DNA of 64,000 nucleotides from Novosphingobium sp. JCM 18896 (lineage in GTDB: Bacteria; Pseudomonadota; Alphaproteobacteria; Sphingomonadales; Sphingomonadaceae). The translations under genes were made by a program, and so were the position numbers. The stretch covers positions 463,141 to 527,140 of the forward strand of contig NZ_JAPCZF010000005.1 of assembly GCF_025938095.1 (NCBI RefSeq). Direction: 5' to 3'. Positions 42,810 to 50,724 of this stretch are shown one piece after another; the stretch's first letter is position 1; every line of letters begins with the position of its first letter. The notes beneath the pieces were generated by a model that worked only from the letters and a program-made list of their open reading frames with translations, ran no database searches and was not told where the DNA came from.

Positions 42810-43550
42810 CTAGGCCTGCGTCCAGTCGAGCCACCCTTGCCACAGCCCAGCTTTCCAGCGCGGTCGTTCGAGCAAGGCAGACAAGCTCTTACCCGCAAGC
42901 AGGGGAATGGTCAGACCCTCATGGTTAATTTCGCGTAAAACGGCAGGACTATGCGCCGGATCGTTGCCCAAGAGCGGTAGGATGTTGCTTCCGAGTGCGA
43001 TGACCCGTTGCGGTGCGGCCAGTCCGACGTGGTGCATCAGGAGTCCACCGAAGCCTTTGTCGGCCAGCGCCGGCCAGTCGGCCATCGGCATGTTGCGCGG
43101 CAGGACGCTCGCTAGATAGATGCTTTCGGGCGCAATCCCCATCGCCGCGAGCATCGCGTCGAGCAGCTTGCCCTGCGGCCCCGACAGCAGTCGATCGGTA
43201 TCGTCGCGCTCGGGCTCGGGCACGATGACCATGAACGCGGCGCCCTTGCTGCCGCGCGGCGCGACACGGCCGCTGGTGCGGCCATCGTCGAGCATGGCCT
43301 CGCTGAGCCACCATTCGTGGAATGTGGCGAGGTCCTGCGGCCAGGTGCCGCGGTCGATCGTCGGCTTCGGCGGCGGGGGTGGCGCTTCGGCGACGACGGG
43401 ACGACGGGCAGCTTGCTTCGCCTCGGCCTCGGTCGGCGCCAGCCAGCGGTTCGGCTCCTCGGCGAAATCGCAGTCGACCCCGGCATCGCGCCACCAGTCG
43501 AGCGCGGCTGCGATTTCGTCACCGATGCCGGGTTTCGCCGCAAGTTCCAT
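42810..43550 (-). CDS. Uracil-DNA glycosylase superfamily-like protein, divergent
   Basis: A 246-residue protein. The C-terminal part (about 85-246) has a UDG-like order: F-M-V-I-V-P-E-P-E-R-D-D-T, G-P-Q-G-K-L-L-D-A-M-L-A-A-M-G-I, Y-L-A-S-V-L-P, R-V-I-A-L-G-S-N-I and a degenerate motif near L-L-A-G-K-S-L-S-A-L-L. The usual G-E-A-P-G catalytic loop is replaced, the H-P-S motif is absent, and the cysteines of the family 4/5 iron-sulfur cluster are missing. The N-terminal 80 residues are proline-rich. It may be an inactive or altered-specificity member. Divergent from ETF-QO. Confidence 0.7.
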   Translation of the reverse strand: MELAAKPGIGDEIAAALDWWRDAGVDCDFAEEPNRWLAPTEAEAKQAARRPVVAEAPPPPPKPTIDRGTWPQDLATFHEWWLSEAMLDDGRTSGRVAPRGSKGAAFMVIVPEPERDDTDRLLSGPQGKLLDAMLAAMGIAPESIYLASVLPRNMPMADWPALADKGFGGLLMHHVGLAAPQRVIALGSNILPLLGNDPAHSPAVLREINHEGLTIPLLAGKSLSALLERPRWKAGLWQGWLDWTQA

Positions 43551-43667
43551 CCGCCGGGTCTTGACCTCCCCGCCCGTTCCAATCAAGGCGCAGGTGAATT
43601 TAATTGCACGATTAGTGTAATGTACAGGGGTCGGCCCACCAGGGCCGGGAGAAACAGGACAGGACAG

Positions 43668-45317
43668 ATGAGCGAACGGGAATCGATGCCCTATGACGTC
43701 GTGATCGTGGGCGGCGGGCCGGCAGGCCTGGCGACGGCGATCCGGCTGAAACAGCTCAATGCCGACCTTGCGGTCTGCATCCTCGAGAAGGGGTCCGAGA
43801 TCGGCGCGCATATTCTGTCGGGCGCCGTGGTCGATCCGCGCGCGCTCGACGAGCTGCTGCCGACCTGGCGGGATGACGGTTGCCCGATGGCGGAGACCCC
43901 GGTGACCGACAATTGGCACTGGTTCCTCACCGCCAACGGCAAGATGCCGATCCCGCACATCCTGATGCCGCCGTTCATGTCGAACGACGGCAATTATACG
44001 GGCTCGCTGGGCAACCTGTGCCGCTGGCTCGCCGGCAAGGCCGAGGAACTCGGCGTCGAGATATTCCCCGGCTTCCCCGCCGCCGAGATCCTCTATGACG
44101 ACAAGGGCGCCGTAATCGGCGTCCAGACCGGCGACATGGGCGTCGGCCGCGATGGTGAGCACAAGGGCGACTACCAGCCCGGCATGAACCTGCTCGCCAA
44201 GTACACCGTGTTCTGCGAGGGCGCGCGCGGTCACCTGACCAAGCGGCTCAAGGCCAAGTACGATCTCGAGCGCGATTGCCAGCCGCAGAAGTACGGCCTC
44301 GGCATCAAGGAACTCTGGGACATCGATCCCGACAAGCACGTTCCCGGCCGCGTGCTCCACACCCAGGGCTGGCCGCTGTCGGAGAGCGGCAGTGGCGGTG
44401 GTGGCTTCCTCTACCACCAGGCCAACAACCAGGTGGCACTGGGCTTCGTCACGACGCTCGATTACGCGAACCCCTACGTCTATCCGTTCGAGGAATTCCA
44501 GCGCTGGAAGCAGCACCCGGAAATCCGCAAGATCCTCGAAGGCGGCAAGCGTGTGTCCTACGGCGCGCGTGCGATCAACGAGGGCGGTTGGCAGTCGGTG
44601 CCGCAGCTGGCCTTCCCGGGTGGTGTCCTCGCGGGCTGCTCGGCCGGCTTCGTCAACGTGCCGCGCATCAAGGGCAGCCACACCGCGATGAAGAGCGGTA
44701 TGCTGGCCGCCGAATCCATCGCTGCCGCCGTCGCCGGTGGCCGCGAGCATGACGCGCTGAACGAGTTCGACGCCGCCGTGCGCGACAGCTGGATCGCCAA
44801 GGAGCTCAAGCTCGTCCAGAACGCCGAACCGCTGCTCGCCAAGTTCAACGGCGACATCTTCGGTGCGGCGCTGGCCAACGTCGACATGTGGCTGCGCTAT
44901 CTGAAGCTGCCGATCTTCCCGGCGATGAAGCACCACACCGACGCTTCGGAAACCAAGCGCGCGGACCTGTTCCAGCCGATCCACTATCCCAAGCCCGACG
45001 GCGTGATCAGCTTCGACCGCCTGACCTCGGTCTCGTTCTCGTTCACCAACCACGAGGAAGACCAGCCGGTTCACCTGCTGCTCAAGGATCCGACGGTTCC
45101 GACCGAGATCAACCTGCCGGTCTATGCGGGCCCCGAGGCGCGCTATTGCCCGGCCGGCGTCTACGAATTCGTCGATCCCGACGGCGCGGGCCAGCGCCTG
45201 CAGATTAACGCGCAGAACTGCGTCCACTGCAAGACCTGCGACATCAAGGACCCGACCCAGAACATCGACTGGGTCGCGCCCGAAGGCGGCGGCGGGCCGA
45301 ACTATCCGAATATGTGA
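43668..45317 (+). CDS. etfD: Electron-transfer flavoprotein:ubiquinone oxidoreductase
   Basis: Membrane-associated FAD/4Fe-4S enzyme moving electrons from ETF (fatty acid and amino acid oxidation) to ubiquinone. 549 residues: V-V-I-V-G-G-G-P-A-G-L-A near the N-terminus, the quinone-site region, and a C-terminal ferredoxin-like domain with a first cysteine in R-Y-C-P-A-G-V-Y and C-V-H-C-K-T-C-D-I-K-D-P. Length and order match the mitochondrial/alphaproteobacterial enzyme. ATG at 43668, preceded by AGGAC. etfAB are not nearby. Followed by an inverted repeat. Confidence 0.96.
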   Translation: MSERESMPYDVVIVGGGPAGLATAIRLKQLNADLAVCILEKGSEIGAHILSGAVVDPRALDELLPTWRDDGCPMAETPVTDNWHWFLTANGKMPIPHILMPPFMSNDGNYTGSLGNLCRWLAGKAEELGVEIFPGFPAAEILYDDKGAVIGVQTGDMGVGRDGEHKGDYQPGMNLLAKYTVFCEGARGHLTKRLKAKYDLERDCQPQKYGLGIKELWDIDPDKHVPGRVLHTQGWPLSESGSGGGGFLYHQANNQVALGFVTTLDYANPYVYPFEEFQRWKQHPEIRKILEGGKRVSYGARAINEGGWQSVPQLAFPGGVLAGCSAGFVNVPRIKGSHTAMKSGMLAAESIAAAVAGGREHDALNEFDAAVRDSWIAKELKLVQNAEPLLAKFNGDIFGAALANVDMWLRYLKLPIFPAMKHHTDASETKRADLFQPIHYPKPDGVISFDRLTSVSFSFTNHEEDQPVHLLLKDPTVPTEINLPVYAGPEARYCPAGVYEFVDPDGAGQRLQINAQNCVHCKTCDIKDPTQNIDWVAPEGGGGPNYPNM

Positions 45318-45327
45318 GGGGGCTAAC

Positions 45328-45462
45328 ATCCTCCCCGGTACGGGGAGGGGGACCGCGACCCCGCAGGGGGCGTGGTGGAGGGGGCTCGCCGACGAGCGCA
45401 GCGCCCGCCCGAAAACCCCCTCCACCGCCTGCGGCGGTCCCCCTCCCCGTGTCGGGGAGGAT
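45328..45462. repeat. Intergenic inverted repeat (GGGGAGGA family) whose right end forms the ispE ribosome-binding site
   Basis: Ends ATCCTCCCCGGTACGGGGAG and CTCCCCGTGTCGGGGAGGAT; inner mirror blocks GTGGTGGAGGGGGCT and CCCCCTCCACC. The right end runs directly into ATTGAGTG, placing GGGGAGG five bases before the GTG start of ispE. Unlike the copies at 16.9, 29.9 and 57.9 kb, it lies between genes on the same strand. Confidence 0.88.
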
Positions 45463-45465
45463 TGA

Positions 45466-46263
45466 GTGCACGAAACCGCCTACGCCAAGATCAACCTCGC
45501 GCTCCACGTCCGCCGACGGCGCGAGGACGGCTATCACGAGCTCGAGACGCTGTTCGCCTTCGTCGACCAGGGCGACCGGCTGAGCGCCAGTCCCGCCGCG
45601 CGCGACGTGCTCCACGTCAAGGGCGAGTTCGCCGGCGCGCTCGACGATCCGTTCGGCAACATCGTCGCCAAGGCGCTGGGCAAGCTCAAGCATGTGCCCG
45701 GCTGGTCGGTCTCGCTCGAGAAGAACCTGCCTGTGGCGGCGGGGCTCGGCGGCGGTTCGGCCGATGCCGGCGCAATTTTCCGCATGGTTCGCCAATGGGG
45801 CGGTCTGCCCGAGAACTGGCACGAGATCGCCACCGCGCTCGGCGCCGACGTTCCCGCCTGCGTCGAGAGCGTGACCTGCCTCGGCACGGGCACGGGTACC
45901 GATCTCGCGCCGATCGAAGACGATCTCAAGGGCACGCCCGTCCTGCTGGTCAATCCGCGCGTGCCGCTGGCGACCGGACCGGTGTTCAAGGCCTGGGACG
46001 GGGTTGATCGCGGCGCAATGCCGAGCGGTAGCGCCCGCGACATCGCGCTTTCGGGGCGCAACGATCTCGAAGGGCCTGCGATCGGCCTGTGCCCACCTAT
46101 CGCCGATGTTCTCGCGGCGCTGAACGACACCGCGCCGCTGATCGCACGCATGTCGGGCTCGGGTGCAACCTGCTTCGCGCTCTACGCGAGCGAGGCGGCG
46201 CGCGATGGGGCGGCGGCCGAGATCAATCCCGAGTGGTGGCAGATGGCAGGGAAGCTGCGATGA
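45466..46263 (+). CDS. ispE: 4-diphosphocytidyl-2-C-methyl-D-erythritol kinase
   Basis: Fourth step of the MEP isoprenoid pathway, ATP-dependent. The 265-residue GHMP kinase has A-Y-A-K-I-N-L-A-L at the start, the ATP loop L-P-V-A-A-G-L-G-G-G-S-A-D-A and the C-terminal M-S-G-S-G-A-T-C-F-A-L. The GTG start at 45466 gives the standard N-terminus; its ribosome-binding site (GGGGAGG) is the terminal arm of the intergenic repeat. The stop overlaps the next gene's start (ATGA). Confidence 0.95.
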   Translation: MHETAYAKINLALHVRRRREDGYHELETLFAFVDQGDRLSASPAARDVLHVKGEFAGALDDPFGNIVAKALGKLKHVPGWSVSLEKNLPVAAGLGGGSADAGAIFRMVRQWGGLPENWHEIATALGADVPACVESVTCLGTGTGTDLAPIEDDLKGTPVLLVNPRVPLATGPVFKAWDGVDRGAMPSGSARDIALSGRNDLEGPAIGLCPPIADVLAALNDTAPLIARMSGSGATCFALYASEAARDGAAAEINPEWWQMAGKLR

Positions 46264-46988
46264 GCGATGCCTTCCGCCTCGTCGGTACGCCCCGCTTCGG
46301 CGGCATCCTCGTCGTTGCCGATCACGCCTCGAACCGCGTGCCCGACGACATCGACCTCGGCATCGATCCGGCGCTGCTGGCCCAGCACATCGCGGTCGAC
46401 ATCGGCGTGCGCGAGGTGGCCGAAGCCATGGCCGGGCAGGCGGGTGTCGCCGCCTTCCTGTGCAACACCAGCCGCCTCGTCTGCGACTGCAATCGCGACG
46501 AAGGTGCCCCCGCGATCGTGCCGATCGCCAGCGACGGTCATGCTATTCCCGGCAACGAACTGATCCATGCCGAGCGCGAGGCGCGGCTCGATCGCTTCTT
46601 CCGCCCTTATCATGCCGCGCTGGCCGACCAGCTGAACGCAGTGCCGCCCGCGCTGATCCTGTCGCTGCACAGCTTCACCCCGCAGCTCGCCAGCGATCCC
46701 GGCCAGCAGCGTCCCTGGCAGGTCGGCGTGCTCTACAACGAGGATGATCGCGCTGCGATGATCGCGATCCCGCTGCTCGAGGCCGAGGGGCTCGTGGTCG
46801 GTGACCAGCAGCCCTATTCGGGCAAATTGCTCAACGCGACGATGAACCGCCATGCGGAAGCCGAGGGCCGTCCCTATATCGGTATCGAAGTGCGCCAGGA
46901 TGAAATCTCCGGCGAGCAAGGCCAGGCCGCTTGGGCGGAACGCCTGGGGCGAATTTGTAATAAAATTGCGATTATAATGGGTGAATGA
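46260..46988 (+). CDS. N-formylglutamate amidohydrolase family protein
   Basis: A 242-residue metal-dependent amidohydrolase of the FGAH family (histidine degradation HutG-type or related). Landmarks are V-V-A-D-H-A-S-N-R-V-P, H-I-A-V-D-I-G-V-R-E-V, N-T-S-R-L-V-C-D-C-N-R and S-L-H-S-F-T-P, which supply the metal and substrate residues, and a late E-V-R-Q-D-E-I. No hut genes are near, so the physiological substrate may differ. Start ATG overlaps the ispE stop; the two are coupled. Confidence 0.85.
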   Translation: MSDAFRLVGTPRFGGILVVADHASNRVPDDIDLGIDPALLAQHIAVDIGVREVAEAMAGQAGVAAFLCNTSRLVCDCNRDEGAPAIVPIASDGHAIPGNELIHAEREARLDRFFRPYHAALADQLNAVPPALILSLHSFTPQLASDPGQQRPWQVGVLYNEDDRAAMIAIPLLEAEGLVVGDQQPYSGKLLNATMNRHAEAEGRPYIGIEVRQDEISGEQGQAAWAERLGRICNKIAIIMGE

Positions 46989-47056
46989 GTTATTTTCTTC
47001 TTCACATAACGGTCTGTCTGCCCTAGGGCGCTGATACGAAATCACGGAGCCGAACC

Positions 47057-48913
47057 ATGCCTGCCTATCGTTCCCGCACCACCACCCACGGCCGCAACAT
47101 GGCGGGCGCGCGTGGCCTCTGGCGCGCCACGGGCATGAAGGACAGCGACTTCGGCAAACCGATCATCGCCGTGGTGAACTCGTTCACCCAGTTCGTGCCC
47201 GGCCACGTCCACCTCAAGGACCTCGGCCAGCTCGTCGCGCGCGAGATCGAGGCCGCGGGGGGGGTCGCCAAGGAATTCAACACGATCGCGGTCGATGACG
47301 GCATCGCCATGGGTCATGATGGCATGCTCTATTCGCTGCCGTCGCGCGACCTGATTGCCGATAGCGTCGAATACATGGTCAACGCCCACTGCGCCGACGC
47401 GATGGTCTGCATCTCGAACTGCGACAAGATCACGCCGGGCATGCTGATGGCGGCGCTGCGCATCAACATCCCCGTGGTCTTCGTCTCGGGCGGGCCGATG
47501 GAGGCCGGCAAGGTTGTGCTGCGCGGCAAGGAAGTCGCGCTCGACCTGGTCGACGCCATGGTCGCCGCCGCCGACGAGAAGTACACCGACGAGGAAGTGA
47601 AGACGATCGAGCGTTCGGCCTGTCCGACCTGCGGCTCGTGCTCGGGCATGTTCACCGCCAACTCGATGAACTGTCTGACCGAAGCGCTGGGCCTGTCGCT
47701 GCCGGGCAACGGCTCGACCCTGGCGACCCACGCCGATCGCGAGCGTCTGTTCCTCGAGGCCGGGCGCCTCGCCGTCGACCTCTGCCACCGCTATTACGAG
47801 CAGGACGACGCCAGCGCCCTGCCGCGCAACATCGCGACCTTCGAGGCTTTCGAGAACGCGATGAGCCTCGACATCGCCATGGGCGGTTCGACCAACACCG
47901 TGCTCCACCTGCTCGCCGCCGCGCACGAGGCGGGGGTGGACTTCACCATGACCGACATCGATCGGCTGAGCCGTCAGGTGCCGTGCCTGTCGAAGGTCGC
48001 GCCGGCCAAGCAGGACGTCCACATGGAGGACGTCCACCGCGCGGGCGGCATCATGGCGATCCTCGGCGAGCTCGATCGTGCCGGCCTGCTCAAGACCGAC
48101 CTGCCGACCGTGCACAGCAAGACCATGGGCGACGCGCTCAACCGTTGGGACATCAAGCGCACCAACGAGGCGTCGGTGCAGGAGTTCTTCCGCGCGGCGC
48201 CGGGCGGCGTGCCGACCCAGGTCGCCTTCAGCCAGTCGCGCCGCTGGGAAGAGCTCGACACCGACCGAGAAGCCGGGGTTATCCGCTCGGCAGAACACGC
48301 TTTTTCGAAGGACGGCGGCCTTGCCGTTCTCTCGGGTAACATCGCGCTTGACGGTTGCATCGTAAAGACTGCCGGTGTCGACGAGAAGATCCTCAAGTTC
48401 ACCGGCCCGGCGCGGGTCTACGAGAGCCAGGACGCGGCTGTTGCGGGAATCCTGGGCGGTGAAGTGGTGGCGGGCGACGTCGTCGTGATCCGCTACGAAG
48501 GGCCGCGCGGCGGGCCGGGCATGCAGGAAATGCTCTACCCGACGAGCTACCTCAAGTCGAAGGGCCTCGGCGCCGCCTGCGCGCTGATCACCGATGGCCG
48601 CTTCTCGGGCGGCACTTCGGGCCTGTCGATCGGCCACGCCTCGCCCGAAGCGGCCGAGGGCGGCGCGATCGGCCTGGTCGAGAACGGCGACACGATCGAG
48701 ATCGACATCCCCGGCCGCACGATCCAGCTGGCCATCTCCGACGCCGAACTGATGAAGCGCCGCGCCGAGATGGAAGCCCGCGGCGACAAGGCCTGGCAGC
48801 CCGTGCACCCGCGCCCGCGCAAGGTCTCGGTCGCGCTCCAGGCCTATGCCGCCATGACCACCAGTGCCGCGCGCGGCGCCGTGCGCGACGTGACCCAGCT
48901 CAAGCGCGGCTGA
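47057..48913 (+). CDS. ilvD: Dihydroxy-acid dehydratase
   Basis: Dehydration of dihydroxy acids to 2-oxo acids in valine, isoleucine and pantothenate synthesis. 618 residues. Cluster cysteines are in V-C-I-S-N-C-D-K-I-T-P-G-M and C-P-T-C-G-S-C-S-G-M-F-T-A-N. The N-terminal V-N-S-F-T-Q-F-V-P-G-H-V-H-L is the E. coli type, lacking the P-C-N cysteine of oxygen-stable 2Fe-2S enzymes, so a labile 4Fe-4S cluster is expected. Start ATG with ACGGAG upstream. Monocistronic, followed by a repeat. Confidence 0.97.
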   Translation: MPAYRSRTTTHGRNMAGARGLWRATGMKDSDFGKPIIAVVNSFTQFVPGHVHLKDLGQLVAREIEAAGGVAKEFNTIAVDDGIAMGHDGMLYSLPSRDLIADSVEYMVNAHCADAMVCISNCDKITPGMLMAALRINIPVVFVSGGPMEAGKVVLRGKEVALDLVDAMVAAADEKYTDEEVKTIERSACPTCGSCSGMFTANSMNCLTEALGLSLPGNGSTLATHADRERLFLEAGRLAVDLCHRYYEQDDASALPRNIATFEAFENAMSLDIAMGGSTNTVLHLLAAAHEAGVDFTMTDIDRLSRQVPCLSKVAPAKQDVHMEDVHRAGGIMAILGELDRAGLLKTDLPTVHSKTMGDALNRWDIKRTNEASVQEFFRAAPGGVPTQVAFSQSRRWEELDTDREAGVIRSAEHAFSKDGGLAVLSGNIALDGCIVKTAGVDEKILKFTGPARVYESQDAAVAGILGGEVVAGDVVVIRYEGPRGGPGMQEMLYPTSYLKSKGLGAACALITDGRFSGGTSGLSIGHASPEAAEGGAIGLVENGDTIEIDIPGRTIQLAISDAELMKRRAEMEARGDKAWQPVHPRPRKVSVALQAYAAMTTSAARGAVRDVTQLKRG

Positions 48914-48924
48914 TGGGCCTTGGC

Positions 48925-48995
48925 CTTCGACGAGCTCAGGCTGAGCGGAGTTGGGTGGTCAGCCGCAACTCCCGCTCATGCTGAGCTTGTCGAAG
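48925..48995. repeat. Inverted repeat with CTTCGAC-type arms, overlapping the lipoprotein start
   Basis: Left arm 48925-48953 (CTTCGACGAGCTCAGGCTGA then GCGGAGTTG) and right arm 48966-48995 (CAACTCCCGC then TCATGCTGAGCTTGTCGAAG) are imperfect mirrors around a 12-base core. This is the widespread sphingomonad palindrome whose translation reads L-S-L-S-K-H in one frame. The right arm contains the ATG of the next gene. Confidence 0.88.
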
Positions 48996-49340
48996 CACCC
49001 GCACCTGATCTGCCTCATCGGGCTCCTCAGCGCCTGCTCCTCCCGGGTTGATGACGGTGCGAGAGGCGAAGATTCTGCCGAGAAGTTGCCTTGCGCCCTG
49101 CGAGGAGCCGAGGGCTTCGCCGCGAACTGCACTATCGAGCGTAATGGTGGTAAGTTCGTCATCCGCCATCCGGACGGCGGATTTCGCCGTTTCGAAGCCA
49201 ACGGTGACAAGGTTTCCACGGCTGATGGAGCGCTTCCTGTGCAGGTGACCCCGATGATCGAAGGCGGCTTCGAGCTGAAAGTAGCTGGTGACCGATATCG
49301 GACCTTGCTCCCGGCTCCGACACATGCCGCCGCACGCTGA
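48978..49340 (+). CDS. Small putative lipoprotein with repeat-derived N-terminus
   Basis: A 120-residue protein. Residues 1-20 read as a lipoprotein signal: M-L-S-L-S-K-H-P, a hydrophobic run, then lipobox L-L-S-A-C20-S. The first six codons lie inside the right arm of the upstream inverted repeat. The mature part holds two more cysteines (L-P-C-A-L and A-N-C-T-I) and a compact beta-like domain with R-H-P-D-G-G-F-R-R-F. No known family. No clear ribosome-binding site precedes the ATG. The 3' end overlaps the next gene by 17 bases in another frame. Confidence 0.65.
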   Translation: MLSLSKHPHLICLIGLLSACSSRVDDGARGEDSAEKLPCALRGAEGFAANCTIERNGGKFVIRHPDGGFRRFEANGDKVSTADGALPVQVTPMIEGGFELKVAGDRYRTLLPAPTHAAAR

Positions 49341-50724
49341 CCAGATACTCACCGTCGCGCAGATGCGCGCGGCCGAGCAGGCGCTTATCGACGCGGGCTC
49401 CAGCGTTGATGCGCTGATGCTGGTGGCCGGCCGCGGCGCCGCCGACTGGGTCTGGCGGATCGCCGCGCATCACAAGGTCACCGTGCTTTGCGGCCCCGGC
49501 AACAACGGCGGCGACGGCTGGGTCATCGCCGAGGCCTTGCGCGAACGCGGCGGCAAGGTCGCGGTCGTGCCGGCGGCCGAGCCCAGGACCGAGGCCGCGC
49601 AAAAGGCGCGCGCGCTTTATCGGGGCGAGGTGCTTGCGGCAGATGCAGAGGTCCATGGCGACGTCTTCGTCGATTGCCTGTTCGGCAGCGGCCTGACCCG
49701 GCCGCTGAGCAGCGAGCACGTGGCGCTGATGAACCGGCTCGCCGCGAGCCACCGCCTGAGCCTGGCGGTCGATCTGCCCAGCGGCGTGGAATCGGACAGC
49801 GGCGCGCTGCTCAACGACGATCTTCCCGCCTTCGACCTGACCCTCGCGCTCGGCGCCTGGAAGTTCGCGCATGTGCTGATGCCGGCAAGCGCGCGGCTCG
49901 GCGCGCTGCGGCTGGTCGACATCGGTGTGGCGGCGGTCCCGGGCGCCGCGACCTTGCTCGGGCGCCCGCGGATCGCCGCACCCGCGGCCGATGCGCACAA
50001 GTACCGGCGCGGCCTGATCGCCGTGGTCGGCGGGGCGATGCCCGGTGCAGCGGTGCTCGCGGCGACGGCGGCGCAGGGGGCGGGGGCGGGCTACGTGAAA
50101 CTCTTCGCGGATCACGTCCCACCCGTCGCGCCCGATCTCGTCGTCGCGACGGGCAAGCTGTCCGAGGTGCTGACCGATCCGCGCAACCGTGCGGTGCTCG
50201 TCGGCCCCGGGCTCGGCCGTGACGCCCAGGCACGCGAACGCCTCGCCACTGCGCTCGCCGATCCGGTACCGGCCGTGGTCGACGCCGACGCCCTGCTGCT
50301 CCTGAGCGCGCGCCAACTCGCCGAACGCCAGGCGCCGATCGTCGCGACGCCGCACGAGGGCGAACTGGCGGCGCTCGAGCAGACCTTTGGTTGTGATGGC
50401 GGCGGTACCAAGCCCGAGCGTGTCTTGGCTCTGGCCAAGGCAAGCGGGCTGGTGATCGTCGCCAAGGGGCCTGACACCGTGATCGCCGCGCCCGATGGCC
50501 GGCTTGCCTGCGCCGCGGGCGCTTCGTCGTGGCTGTCGGTCGCCGGCACGGGTGATGTGCTCGCCGGAACGATCGCCAGCCGGCTGGCGACGGGCGTCGA
50601 GGCCTTCCAGGCCGCGGGCGAGGGCGTCTGGCTCCAGGCCGAGGCCGCGCGGCGCGCGGGTCCGGCTTTCAGCGCGAGCGGGCTTGCCGCGTGCCTGTCC
50701 GATGCTCTAGCCGCCTGCCTATGA
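49324..50724 (+). CDS. nnr: Bifunctional NAD(P)HX epimerase / ADP-dependent NAD(P)HX dehydratase
   Basis: Repairs hydrated NADH/NADPH. The N-terminal epimerase domain (about 1-210) has G-P-G-N-N-G-G-D-G and the V-D-L-P-S-G-V block. The C-terminal kinase-like dehydratase domain (about 220-466) has H-K-Y-R-R-G, T-P-H-E-G-E and the nucleotide loop V-A-G-T-G-D-V-L-A-G. 466 residues from the ATG at 49324, 17 bases inside the end of the lipoprotein gene; a longer frame from 49288 is less likely. The stop overlaps the next start (ATGA). Confidence 0.92.
   Translation: MPPHADQILTVAQMRAAEQALIDAGSSVDALMLVAGRGAADWVWRIAAHHKVTVLCGPGNNGGDGWVIAEALRERGGKVAVVPAAEPRTEAAQKARALYRGEVLAADAEVHGDVFVDCLFGSGLTRPLSSEHVALMNRLAASHRLSLAVDLPSGVESDSGALLNDDLPAFDLTLALGAWKFAHVLMPASARLGALRLVDIGVAAVPGAATLLGRPRIAAPAADAHKYRRGLIAVVGGAMPGAAVLAATAAQGAGAGYVKLFADHVPPVAPDLVVATGKLSEVLTDPRNRAVLVGPGLGRDAQARERLATALADPVPAVVDADALLLLSARQLAERQAPIVATPHEGELAALEQTFGCDGGGTKPERVLALAKASGLVIVAKGPDTVIAAPDGRLACAAGASSWLSVAGTGDVLAGTIASRLATGVEAFQAAGEGVWLQAEAARRAGPAFSASGLAACLSDALAACL

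Noticed and set aside
42810..45425. 871-codon minus-strand frame running through ETF-QO into the UDG-like gene
   Set aside because: Only the last 246 codons are a real gene; the remainder is the antisense shadow of ETF-QO.
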